A stretch of 64,000 nt of DNA. Source: Arcicella sp040387735 (GTDB taxonomy: Bacteria > Bacteroidota > Bacteroidia > Cytophagales > Spirosomataceae). Of this stretch, positions 55,280 through 63,884 are shown one piece after another. The stretch spans positions 1 through 64,000 of the forward strand of contig JAZKDE010000027.1 in NCBI GenBank assembly GCA_040387735.1, given 5' to 3'. The translations under genes were made by a program, and so were the position numbers. Position 1 is the first letter of the stretch, and the number at the start of each line of letters is the position of its first letter. The notes under the pieces are model-generated. The model made no database searches. It saw only the letters and a list, made by a program, of their open reading frames with translations, and was not told the origin of the DNA.

Positions 55280-56122
55280 ATGGTTAATAGTTTTTCAATA
55301 ATCCTACCACAAACCCAACAGGCCACCTTAGCCCTGCACCCTTTGTGCCAATCGCTTTATTTAACCGAAATGGGGTTTCAATCGAAGGCTTTTTCAGAAG
55401 ATAGGGAACGACAAAAAGATACCCAACAATACATCTTGATTTACTGCACCGAAGGCGAAGGGTGGTATCGTGTTCTGAATCAAACATATCAGGTTGTAGC
55501 TAATCAATTTTTTATTTTGCCAGCTTACTGCTCGCACAGTTACGCCCCTAATCCAGAAAATCCTTGGACAATTTATTGGCTACATTTCTTTGGGACAAAT
55601 GCACGGTCGATGGTAAATTTTCTACACGGTGAAAATCAGTACGCCCCTGTTGATATTAAATTTTCAGAGAATAGGATTCAATTATTCAGAGAAATATTCA
55701 GTTACGCCGAACAAACGCAGGAAATTAATCACCTAATTTATGCCTGCAATTATTTGAATCACCTATTAATTTCCTTCAAAACATTGGACAAAGAAAATAA
55801 CCTGCGAAGTGAAGGAGTGGAGAGAGTTATCAAAATGATGAAAGATAATCTGGGAAGGATATTTAAACTCGCTGATTTTGTGGAGGTTTCGGGTTTGTCT
55901 GCTTCGCATTTTTCGGCAATTTTCAAAGCTGAACTGAATCAATCCCCTATGAGCTATTTTAATTTCTTGAAAATTCAACAAGCGTGTCAGTTATTGAAAA
56001 ATACCAATTATTCCGTCAAGAAAATTGCGTTGGAAGTAGGCTTTGATGATTCATATCATTTTGCTCGCATTTTTGAGAACACCATGAGTATTGCCCCAGG
56101 AAGATTTCGGAAGAGGAAGTAG
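55280..56122 (+). CDS. AraC-family regulator, probably of the galactose genes
   Basis: A 280-aa regulator with an N-terminal cupin-like sensor domain (residues about 20-150: YILIYCTEGEGWYRVLNQTY and FFILPAYCSHSYAP) and a C-terminal double AraC HTH (residues about 185-278: FKLADFVEVSGLSASHFSAIFK and KKIALEVGFDDSYHFARIFE). Divergent placement next to galK makes it the likely activator of galK-galT and the hydrolase, responding to a sugar. It ends at a strong terminator that closes the locus before the defence island. Confidence 0.92.
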   Translation: MVNSFSIILPQTQQATLALHPLCQSLYLTEMGFQSKAFSEDRERQKDTQQYILIYCTEGEGWYRVLNQTYQVVANQFFILPAYCSHSYAPNPENPWTIYWLHFFGTNARSMVNFLHGENQYAPVDIKFSENRIQLFREIFSYAEQTQEINHLIYACNYLNHLLISFKTLDKENNLRSEGVERVIKMMKDNLGRIFKLADFVEVSGLSASHFSAIFKAELNQSPMSYFNFLKIQQACQLLKNTNYSVKKIALEVGFDDSYHFARIFENTMSIAPGRFRKRK

Positions 56123-56133
56123 GCGTAAAAAAG

Positions 56134-56165
56134 AAAGTCCAATCATTGGAAAATGATTGGACTTT
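56134..56165 (+). terminator. Terminator after the AraC gene
   Basis: A perfect 14-bp stem AAAGTCCAATCATT/AATGATTGGACTTT with a 4-nt loop. Only AT-rich, gene-free sequence follows, up to 56641. Confidence 0.88.
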
Positions 56166-56641
56166 AGTAGAGAGTATAATAACTAAGCCCCCTCGACCTT
56201 TTTTTCTAAACAACAAAATTGTGTTTAACAATACTATTTTGTTTAGTAATTTTTCCCTCTTTTTAAAATTTAAAACAATGATATGTAAATATTTTCAGAT
56301 TTTGAATTGTTACTATGAAAAACAGGGAATAATAGAGGAAATGTTGTGACTTATAGCAGTTTGTGTTGATACTATTTTTAAAATAAACTACTAAATTTGT
56401 AGATTTTATAGACTTTGATTTTTGTTTAAATTCATAAATTGTGATGCGGTCGGTTAAACGATATATTGAAATGATGAATAAAAAATATCATTAAACATCA
56501 ATTCTAAATTTTGCATTTTTATCGAGGTATTAGTTTGAAGTTTAGGGTTTTAATGAAGGTTTGATGGATTTTATAGTGAAGAGAATATCAAAAAAATAGA
56601 ACTTTTAGTAGTACTATTTCAAAGTTGTTTATATTTAAGTA

Positions 56642-56671
56642 TTGGGAAGGATAATTAAGGTAGTAATTTTG
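56642..56671 (+). promoter_or_regulatory. Candidate promoter of the defence operon
   Basis: TTG (56642-56644), a 19-nt spacer and TAATTTTG (56664-56671) match the Bacteroidota promoter consensus exactly. The implied leader is about 90 nt, before the DUF4007 ATG at 56771. No operator-like palindrome is seen. Confidence 0.55.
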
Positions 56672-56770
56672 TGAAATCTGATTATAGAAGCTTTACTGAA
56701 AATATTTATGGTATTTGCTATTTGTAAAAGTAATTTGATAAAGTAAAATAAGAGAAATTAGATATTAAGT

Positions 56771-57667
56771 ATGATACAAAATGAATTTAAACGGTTTTCT
56801 TTTTCAGGGCATGAATCTTTTCAATGTCGAAATCTTTGGCTAAAAAAGGGCTATGATTTCGTAAAAAAAGGAAAATCATTCACAGATGAAGATGCTGTTG
56901 TTGAATTGGGAGTAGGTAAAAATATGGTTTCTTCAATTCGCTACTGGATGAAAGCGTTTGATATTTTAGACACTGATGATAAACTAACAATACTTGCACA
57001 TAAATTATTAGCTGACGATGGCTGGGACCCATTCTTGGAAGATGAGGCAAGTCTATGGTTATTACACTACCATTTAGTGACATCAGGCTATGCAACTACT
57101 TATAATTTACTTTTCAATGAACTAAGAAGGGAAAAAATTGAGTTTAGTAAAGAGGCATTTACATCTTTTGTATTAAGAAAGGCTGAAACACAAAATGCGT
57201 CTGTTAATAAAAATACAATAAATGCTGACTTTGAAGTAATGCTAAAGCTTTACAATCGAACAAATGCACAAAGCAACGACAAGGAAGATGGTTTTTCTGG
57301 TCTTTTGGCAGAGTTAGAAATCATGCGTAACTTTAATAGAAGTGAACACGAATATTATGTAATAGAGACAAACAAAAAAAAACAAATTTCCTATCATTTA
57401 ATTTTGTACGGAATTTTGAAAAGTTCAGGTTCTTCTCTATCTGTGAATTTTTCCGCAATAGACCAAGATTATAATAGTGTTGGGAGCGTATTTGCAATAA
57501 ACCGTTCTGGGTTAATTATTAAAATTGATGAAATTACAAGTGATGTTAATTATGAGAATGAAATCATTTTTAGCGACCAAGCAGGAATAAAAGAATTACA
57601 ATTTCGCTCACGTCCAGAGCCAATTACCATTTTAGAACAATATTATTCATCTGTTTATGCAGGATAA
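56771..57667 (+). CDS. DUF4007 protein, SspB-like DNA phosphorothioation component
   Basis: A 298-aa protein that starts MIQNEFKRFSFSGHESFQCR and matches the DUF4007 family along its length: WLKKGYDFVKKGKSF, VVELGVGKNMVSSIRYWMKAF (an HTH-like region, residues about 45-70) and the later LLADDGWDPFLEDEASLWLL. From memory, SspB of the single-strand phosphorothioation system SspABCD carries DUF4007 and has nicking activity; I cannot verify this here. The next genes, an ATPase and a PAPS-reductase-like protein, fit SspC and SspD, which supports the role. It is the first gene of the operon and overlaps the next by 11 bp. Confidence 0.75.
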   Translation: MIQNEFKRFSFSGHESFQCRNLWLKKGYDFVKKGKSFTDEDAVVELGVGKNMVSSIRYWMKAFDILDTDDKLTILAHKLLADDGWDPFLEDEASLWLLHYHLVTSGYATTYNLLFNELRREKIEFSKEAFTSFVLRKAETQNASVNKNTINADFEVMLKLYNRTNAQSNDKEDGFSGLLAELEIMRNFNRSEHEYYVIETNKKKQISYHLILYGILKSSGSSLSVNFSAIDQDYNSVGSVFAINRSGLIIKIDEITSDVNYENEIIFSDQAGIKELQFRSRPEPITILEQYYSSVYAG

Positions 57668-60600
57668 AAATTATAACGTTTCAGTTAACATTATACGGGA
57701 TTATGACCGTGAACTAACTTATTATCGTACACCGAATGCCGAACGAGTTGTGAATCAATTGGTGAATGATTTTAAAAAAGGTGTCCGTTCATTCACTATT
57801 ATTGGGTCGTATGGTACAGGTAAATCATCCTTATTATGGGCTTTTCAGCAGAGTTTAAACAAGAAAAATAGAGACCTATTTGAAGTAAATTTAATTAGTA
57901 ATCCAAAGGTTCAGTTTGTAAACTTCATTGGAGAATATAAATCAATGATAGATACATTTTCTGATGCTTTTGGAGTAATAAATACTCAAGACCAACAGAA
58001 ATACATACTCTCTGAGATATTTAATCAGTACCATGATTTAGGTAAAAATAGTGGAAATCCTCTTCTAATATTAGTCATTGATGAATTCGGAAAGTTTTTA
58101 GAATATGCTGTAAAGAACGAACCTGAAAAAGAACTATATTTTATTCAACAATTAGCCGAATTTGTAAATAATCCTGATTATAATATCTGTTTGATTACAA
58201 CAATACACCAAAGTTTTGATGCTTACGGAAATGGTCTCGACCGAACACAAAAGCAAGAGTGGATAAAAGTAAAGGGAAGGTTTCAAGAAATTACCTTTAA
58301 TGAGCCTGTCGAGCAATTATTATATTTAGCTTCTCAACATATTAATGCTCAACAAACAGTCAATTCTGAAGAGATTATTTACAATGCTTTACAAATTGCA
58401 AGAGAAACAAAAGCATTTAGATTTGAAAAAAAAATTGAGGATGAGCAAAATATTGCATCTAAACTATTCCCATTAGAGATAATGTCTGCCAATGCTTTGA
58501 CTCTTTGTCTTCAAAAGTATGGGCAAAATGAAAGGTCTCTTTTTTCATTTTTAGCGTCACAGGATTATACAGGTATCAGTCATTTTAAGACTTCAGAAGC
58601 AAAGCCATTTTATCATGTCGCCAAAGTATATGACTATATGATTCACAACTTTCACTCTTTTCTTAATTCAAAGGATAATCCAGATTACACAAATTGGGCT
58701 GGTATTAAAATTGCCTTGGAAAAAGTAGAAGGATTTTATAGAGATGATATTGAGATATATCGTGACTTGATTAAAACAATTGGTCTCTTAGGTATGACAA
58801 CGTCCAGGGGGGCAATCCTTAACGACAGTTTTTTAACTGAATATGGTCGTATTTGCCTGAGAATCAAAAATGTTACACCATACATTGATTCTCTTGTTCA
58901 TAAAAAAGTAATTGTTAAAAGAGAGTATAATAGAAGATATGTTTTATTGGACGGTACAGACCTTGATATTAACTTAGCTATTATTGAAGCAGGGAGTAAA
59001 GTTGAGAAAATTACAGACATCACGACTTTATTGAAAAGATATTATAATCTATCGCCAGTACTTGCTAAGATGTACTCTTTTCATTACGGCACTCCACGTC
59101 TATTTGATTATATAATTTCTGAATTACCCACGCATAAAGAGCCAAAAGAAGAAATAGATGGTTTTATAAATTTAATTTTTAATGAGTCTCTATCTCTTGA
59201 TGAAGTAAAAGAACATTCTAAAATAGAAGAAGAAGCTATCATTTATGGGTTTTATACAAACGTAAATACAATAAAGGAGCTACTTTTTGAAATCCAGAAA
59301 ATACAAAAAGTTATTGAAGAAAATACTGAGGATAACACAGCGATAAAAGAGCTTAATTCTATCAAAGCTTATAGTGAACAGTTGCTAAATAATTCCATTT
59401 TGGATGCTTTCTTTACCCAAGATGTTACTTGGATTTTTAAAGGATATGAACATAAAATTTCTAATAGAAAAGAGTTCAATAAATTTCTTTCGCAAGTTTG
59501 TATTGAAATATACCCGAAAACTCCTGTATTTAAAAATGAGTTGGTGAATAAGCATAAGATTTCAGGGTCGATTCATACTGCGAAAAAATATTTTACTAAT
59601 CAATTAATTAATTGTTGGAATTTACCTAATCTTGGATTTGATGCTGAGCATTTTCCGCCTCAAAAGATGATTTATTTGACTCTAATAAAGGAAAATGGAT
59701 TAGAGTTACACTCTGGAGAGAGTAATTTTATATCAGAAGTTTCAAAAGAATCTACATTTAGAGAGCTTTGGGAGTATTGTAATAGTTTTTTGCATAAGTC
59801 TCGAAATAGTTCAAGAAAAGTGTCGGAGTTGATGGAGCTACTAACAAAACGACCATTTAAGCTAAAGCAAGGTTTAATTGATTTTTGGGTAATAACTTAT
59901 CTGTTTACTAAGCGTAACGATTTTGCACTTTTTGGAGATGGAGTATATATCCCTGATATTTCAAAGGATATATTAGATTTAATAATGAAAGCTCCTCATA
60001 GATACGAAATTAAAGCGTTTGATTTGGAAGGTGTCAAATTAGATTTATTTAATCGTTATCGAATATTAATAAATAAAGGGACAGAGGATAGATTAAGTAA
60101 CGATTTATTCATCGAAACTATTAAACCATTTATTGTTTTTTTTAGCGAATTACCTTTTTATGCTAAAAATACGAAACGGTTAAATAAAGAGACTATTACA
60201 ATTAGAGAGACTATTGCTAAATCAAAAGACCCAGAAAAAACCTTCTTTGAAGACTTCCCTATAGCATTAGGATATTCTATTGAATCTCTTCAATCTTCAG
60301 AAGATAGCTTAGAAAATTATGCAAACCGCCTACAAGAAGCAATTCGAGAGATGAGGGTATCTTTCAGTGAATTAGTTGCAAGATTTGAAAATATGATTTT
60401 AGCTGATTTTATAGGAAAAACAATACCATTTGAAGATTATAGGAAACAACTTCAAGATAGGTATAAGAACCTTCATAAATCATTATTATTAACAAATCAG
60501 AAAACGTTTATACAACGGATTGATTCTCCATTAGATGACCAAACTATGTGGCTTAGCTCAATAGCACAAGCACTGACAGGTAAATCATTAGATATGTTCA

Positions 60601-60890
60601 GAGATGAGGACGAGGTATTACTCCATGACCGATTTAAGCGAATGATTTTGGATTTAGATACTTTAACAACCATTTCTAAAACAGATATAGATAACGAAAA
60701 AGAAGAAATGATAAGTCTGGAGATTAGTTCATTTGTGGATGGTGTTAAGAAGAGTTTAGTTCGTTTTCCAAAAAGTAAACAACCACAAATAACAAAAATG
60801 GAGGGAACTATCAGGGAACAGTTATCAGGAGATAATTCAATGGATATTGCCGCACTTACTAATCTTTTAAAAGAACTTTTAAATAAATGA
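57657..60890 (+). CDS. Large P-loop ATPase, SspC-like
   Basis: A 1077-aa cytoplasmic protein. The Walker A motif is GSYGTGKSS (residues 50-58) and Walker B LLILVIDEFGKFLEY (residues 136-150, Asp-Glu at 142-143), in an AAA/STAND-like N-terminal domain of about 350 residues. The remaining 700 residues are helical, with no motif I can name. Its place between the DUF4007 and PAPS-reductase genes fits SspC, the ATPase of phosphorothioation systems. Start choice: the ATG at 57657 overlaps the previous gene by 11 bp. The last 4 bp (ATGA) overlap the next gene. Confidence 0.75.
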   Translation: MQDKNYNVSVNIIRDYDRELTYYRTPNAERVVNQLVNDFKKGVRSFTIIGSYGTGKSSLLWAFQQSLNKKNRDLFEVNLISNPKVQFVNFIGEYKSMIDTFSDAFGVINTQDQQKYILSEIFNQYHDLGKNSGNPLLILVIDEFGKFLEYAVKNEPEKELYFIQQLAEFVNNPDYNICLITTIHQSFDAYGNGLDRTQKQEWIKVKGRFQEITFNEPVEQLLYLASQHINAQQTVNSEEIIYNALQIARETKAFRFEKKIEDEQNIASKLFPLEIMSANALTLCLQKYGQNERSLFSFLASQDYTGISHFKTSEAKPFYHVAKVYDYMIHNFHSFLNSKDNPDYTNWAGIKIALEKVEGFYRDDIEIYRDLIKTIGLLGMTTSRGAILNDSFLTEYGRICLRIKNVTPYIDSLVHKKVIVKREYNRRYVLLDGTDLDINLAIIEAGSKVEKITDITTLLKRYYNLSPVLAKMYSFHYGTPRLFDYIISELPTHKEPKEEIDGFINLIFNESLSLDEVKEHSKIEEEAIIYGFYTNVNTIKELLFEIQKIQKVIEENTEDNTAIKELNSIKAYSEQLLNNSILDAFFTQDVTWIFKGYEHKISNRKEFNKFLSQVCIEIYPKTPVFKNELVNKHKISGSIHTAKKYFTNQLINCWNLPNLGFDAEHFPPQKMIYLTLIKENGLELHSGESNFISEVSKESTFRELWEYCNSFLHKSRNSSRKVSELMELLTKRPFKLKQGLIDFWVITYLFTKRNDFALFGDGVYIPDISKDILDLIMKAPHRYEIKAFDLEGVKLDLFNRYRILINKGTEDRLSNDLFIETIKPFIVFFSELPFYAKNTKRLNKETITIRETIAKSKDPEKTFFEDFPIALGYSIESLQSSEDSLENYANRLQEAIREMRVSFSELVARFENMILADFIGKTIPFEDYRKQLQDRYKNLHKSLLLTNQKTFIQRIDSPLDDQTMWLSSIAQALTGKSLDMFRDEDEVLLHDRFKRMILDLDTLTTISKTDIDNEKEEMISLEISSFVDGVKKSLVRFPKSKQPQITKMEGTIREQLSGDNSMDIAALTNLLKELLNK

Positions 60891-61960
60891 GCAATGTAAG
60901 ACACGTTTTAGGGATTTCGGGAGGGAAAGATAGTGCAGCCCTTTCCTTATATATGAAAGATAAATATCCAGACATGGATATTGAATATTATACTTGTGAC
61001 ACTGGAAAAGAATTGAGCGAAACTTATGAACTAATAGAAAAACTTAATTCTGTTTTAGGTAAAACAATTATTCAAAAGAAAGCAGCTGATGGAAGTAACC
61101 TTGACCCGTTTGANNNNNNNNNNTCTAATTCAAGATGGTGTACTAAAAAGTTGAAACTTGACCCTTTTGAAGAGTTTGTTGGCGATGACCCTGTAATTTC
61201 TTATGTTGGCATTCGTGGTGATGAAGACCGAGAGGGTTATATCTCTAAAAAAACTAATATTCAATCTATTTTTCCATTTAGAAAGAATATTTGGAGTGAA
61301 GATGTTGTAGTTAAAGTTTTATCGAAAGCTAACTTAGAAAATATTCTAAATATTTTTGCTTCATTATCTATCAAATCAGAACGATTTGAAGAGATTTTAG
61401 CCCAACCAATCTCGTTTAATTTCACTCAAGTTCAGAAATTAAACCTTTTATTAGATTGTGATGTAAAAGCCTTTAATAAATTGACCTTTGCTTATTTGAA
61501 AACTACAGATTATCCACTTTCTAAAGTCGATTATTTCCCGCTTGTTGATAATGATGAAGTTTTAGTTAGAGATGATATTTTCAAAATCTTGAAAGATAGT
61601 GGGGTAGGTGTACCAGCTTATTACAATGAAATTGAGTTTGAGGTAAATGGTAAAAAAGGTAAATATGCTCGTTCTCGTTCGGGGTGCTATTTCTGTTTTT
61701 TTCAGCAAAAAATAGAATGGATTTGGCTATATGAACAACATCCAGAAAAATTTGCGATGGCAATGGAATATGAGAAGGAAGGCTATACTTGGAATCAAGA
61801 TGAAACACTTTCTGAAATTATTGCTCCTGCACGTATGGAACAAATAAAAGAAGGATTTATTAAACGTATCGCACGAAATAAGCTAAATACAAAGTCTCCC
61901 TACCTGATTGACATTTTAAGTGATGCTGAGAGCGAAGGGTGTGCAAGTTGTTTTATTTAA
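60887..61960 (+). CDS. PAPS-reductase-family sulfurtransferase, DndC/SspD-like (contains sequence gap)
   Basis: About 357 aa, with a 10-N gap at 61114-61123 in the middle of a conserved stretch. The PP-loop is HVLGISGGKDSAALSL (SGGKDS, residues 11-16). After the gap come SRWCTKKLKLDPFEEF and IRGDEDREGY, then the paired cysteines GCYFCFF (residues about 268-274) and, at the end, GCASCF; with the Cys of RWCT they can bind an Fe-S cluster as in DndC. Such proteins activate DNA with ATP and pass sulfur to the backbone. The frame is kept across the N run, but the true gap is probably longer than 10 bases. It overlaps the ATPase gene by 4 bp. Confidence 0.82.
   Translation: MSNVRHVLGISGGKDSAALSLYMKDKYPDMDIEYYTCDTGKELSETYELIEKLNSVLGKTIIQKKAADGSNLDPFXXXXSNSRWCTKKLKLDPFEEFVGDDPVISYVGIRGDEDREGYISKKTNIQSIFPFRKNIWSEDVVVKVLSKANLENILNIFASLSIKSERFEEILAQPISFNFTQVQKLNLLLDCDVKAFNKLTFAYLKTTDYPLSKVDYFPLVDNDEVLVRDDIFKILKDSGVGVPAYYNEIEFEVNGKKGKYARSRSGCYFCFFQQKIEWIWLYEQHPEKFAMAMEYEKEGYTWNQDETLSEIIAPARMEQIKEGFIKRIARNKLNTKSPYLIDILSDAESEGCASCFI
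61114..61123. other. Assembly gap (10 N) inside the sulfurtransferase gene
   Basis: Ten N bases lie between LDPF and SNSRWCT. Related proteins seem to have a longer stretch here, so some residues are likely missing. Confidence 0.99.
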
Positions 61961-61964
61961 AAAT

Positions 61965-63026
61965 ATGAAAATAGAAGTTGTAGAATGGTCAATTGATGAC
62001 CTAATCCAAAAAGAGGTAGTAATAAACCCAAAACCTCAGTACCAAAGAACATCTGTTTGGAGTCAAACCAAAAAACAATTATTGATAGATTCTATACTTA
62101 GAGGGTATGATTTACCTAAATTTTATCTCAGAGAAACACCTAATGATTTACATTTCGAGTATGAAGTAACAGACGGGCAACAAAGAATGAGAGCTATTTG
62201 GGAATATTTTAACCCCATAACAAGTTATGGACTTAGTGATTACACCATAGGTAGTGATAGTATGAGAGGGGTGAAAATTGATAAATTAAGAACGTCAAAC
62301 ATTGATTTATATAATCAATTTTTAAATTTCAAATTAAATATTGCAATTATTAAGGATGCAACACAAGAAGAAATTAGAACATTATTTGCACGACTACAAA
62401 TGGGAGAACGGCTAAATCCTGTTGAATTACGTCATGCGATTTCGAGTAATCTTGGCAATGTTATTGTATCAACAGTAGAAACACATCAGTTTTTTAAAGA
62501 TTCAAAAATTTCTGAAGCAAGATACAAGCATCAGGATTATCTTGACAATGCTTTAACTGCATCATATTATGACTGCCAAAAAAATGTGGGAGCAATAGAA
62601 ATGAAACTCCTATATTCAGAGTTAGCCAATGCTACAATTCCTTCTATGCAACCTATGATGCTTGTTTGTCAGAAAGTTCTTAATTGGATGTTGAGCATTA
62701 ATCAGTACAAAAAAGGTATATTTAAAAATAAGTGGACATTTGTTGATACTTTTTACCTTTTGTATAAAAATCACAGTACTATCAGCACTATACACCCTCA
62801 ACCTATTGCAGAAGGTCTTTCACTGTTTGAAACAAAAAGGAAAAAACACAATAAAGTACCTGAATTATTAATTGACGATAAAGGGAGTTTAGCATATGAT
62901 AAAGATATGTATGATTATATTGTGGCTTTTAAGAATGGAGGTTCGGAAAAAAATAATTTGAGGATTAGGCATAGAGTTTTTAACAACTATTTTCTCAAAC
63001 AACAATACATAGAGACAAATAATTAA
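61965..63026 (+). CDS. DUF262 protein without a visible nuclease domain
   Basis: The protein is 353 aa from the ATG at 61965, four bases after the previous stop; the frame is open 15 codons upstream but without conservation. The N-terminal DUF262 (ParB/DGQHR-like) domain shows PKPQYQRTSVWSQTKKQLL, SILRGYDLPKFYLRE and the motif EVTDGQQRMRAIWEYF, then LQMGERLNPVELRHAIS. In SspE, DUF262 is a phosphorothioate-stimulated NTPase joined to an HNH (DUF1524) nuclease. Here the C-terminal 150 residues show no HNH or other nuclease motif. It may be the sensor of the island, working with the SIR2 protein 3 bp downstream. Confidence 0.8.
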   Translation: MKIEVVEWSIDDLIQKEVVINPKPQYQRTSVWSQTKKQLLIDSILRGYDLPKFYLRETPNDLHFEYEVTDGQQRMRAIWEYFNPITSYGLSDYTIGSDSMRGVKIDKLRTSNIDLYNQFLNFKLNIAIIKDATQEEIRTLFARLQMGERLNPVELRHAISSNLGNVIVSTVETHQFFKDSKISEARYKHQDYLDNALTASYYDCQKNVGAIEMKLLYSELANATIPSMQPMMLVCQKVLNWMLSINQYKKGIFKNKWTFVDTFYLLYKNHSTISTIHPQPIAEGLSLFETKRKKHNKVPELLIDDKGSLAYDKDMYDYIVAFKNGGSEKNNLRIRHRVFNNYFLKQQYIETNN

Positions 63027-63029
63027 TTT

Positions 63030-63884
63030 ATGATAACTATACCACCAAAACTAAAAACCGCATACTTAGACGGTTCTTTTGGAATATTTGTAGGTGCTGG
63101 ATTATCTCAAGGAGCAGGATTACCAAATTGGGAAACGCTTTTATTAGAGTTAATTTCTCATGCTCAGGAAAATGATATGTTATCTGATGCAAAAGAAGCT
63201 GATTTACTTAAACTTGTAAAAGATTCATCAAAGTACCTGTTAGTAGCGGAAGAATTGAGAGAAGTTTTAAATACAGACTTACAAAAATTTATTAAGAAAC
63301 GTTTTGATGATGATTCCATTGAACCTACAGAAGTAACAAAAAAAACAATACGGCTTAAATCAAAATTCATAATTACAACAAATTATGATACTCTAATGGA
63401 AAATTCTTATATTAAAGTACATTCAAAAATGCCCAACGTACTGACATATAGAGATGCTGCAACAATAAATTATAATATTCTTTCCAATATACCATTTATA
63501 CTAAAAGCTCATGGTGATGCCAAACGAGCTCCAAACGAAATAATTCTAACAGAGAAAGACTATAGGAGTATCATTTTTAAAGAAAGCGGTTATCAAAGTG
63601 TACTTCATGTTTTATTTTCAACATCAAGTATCTTATTTTTGGGAGCTTCGTTAAAAGACCCAGAACTAAATTTAGTTTTGAGTTATATCCATAACATTTT
63701 TCATGGTGGCGGACCAAGTCACTTTGCTCTAATAAATTCAAATGAAGTTACAAGTGTTGAGAAAGATAGATGGAGAAAAGACTACAATATTAATATAATC
63801 ACTTATGACCCACACGACAATCATAAAGAGGTAGAAAATTTGATAGATGCTTTGATATTATTAGATGAAACTCGAACGCTCTGA
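63030..63884 (+). CDS. SIR2-like defence effector (putative NADase)
   Basis: A 284-aa single-domain SIR2_2-type protein. The NAD-binding motif is FVGAGLSQGAGLPNW (residues about 17-31), the catalytic Asn lies in ITTNYDTLMENSY, and the His in LKAHGDAKRAPNEIILT; LFLGASLKDPELNLVL is the usual closing motif. Similar proteins in anti-phage systems break down NAD+ and stop the infected cell. It starts 3 bp after the DUF262 stop and overlaps the next gene by 20 bp, so it is part of the same operon. The domain call is strong; NADase activity is inferred from relatives. Confidence 0.88.
   Translation: MITIPPKLKTAYLDGSFGIFVGAGLSQGAGLPNWETLLLELISHAQENDMLSDAKEADLLKLVKDSSKYLLVAEELREVLNTDLQKFIKKRFDDDSIEPTEVTKKTIRLKSKFIITTNYDTLMENSYIKVHSKMPNVLTYRDAATINYNILSNIPFILKAHGDAKRAPNEIILTEKDYRSIIFKESGYQSVLHVLFSTSSILFLGASLKDPELNLVLSYIHNIFHGGGPSHFALINSNEVTSVEKDRWRKDYNINIITYDPHDNHKEVENLIDALILLDETRTL

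Noticed and set aside
61965..63026. DndB or ParB for the DUF262 protein
   Set aside because: The motif is DGQQR with the QYQR..VW box of DUF262, not the DGQHR of DndB, and no ParB HTH is seen.
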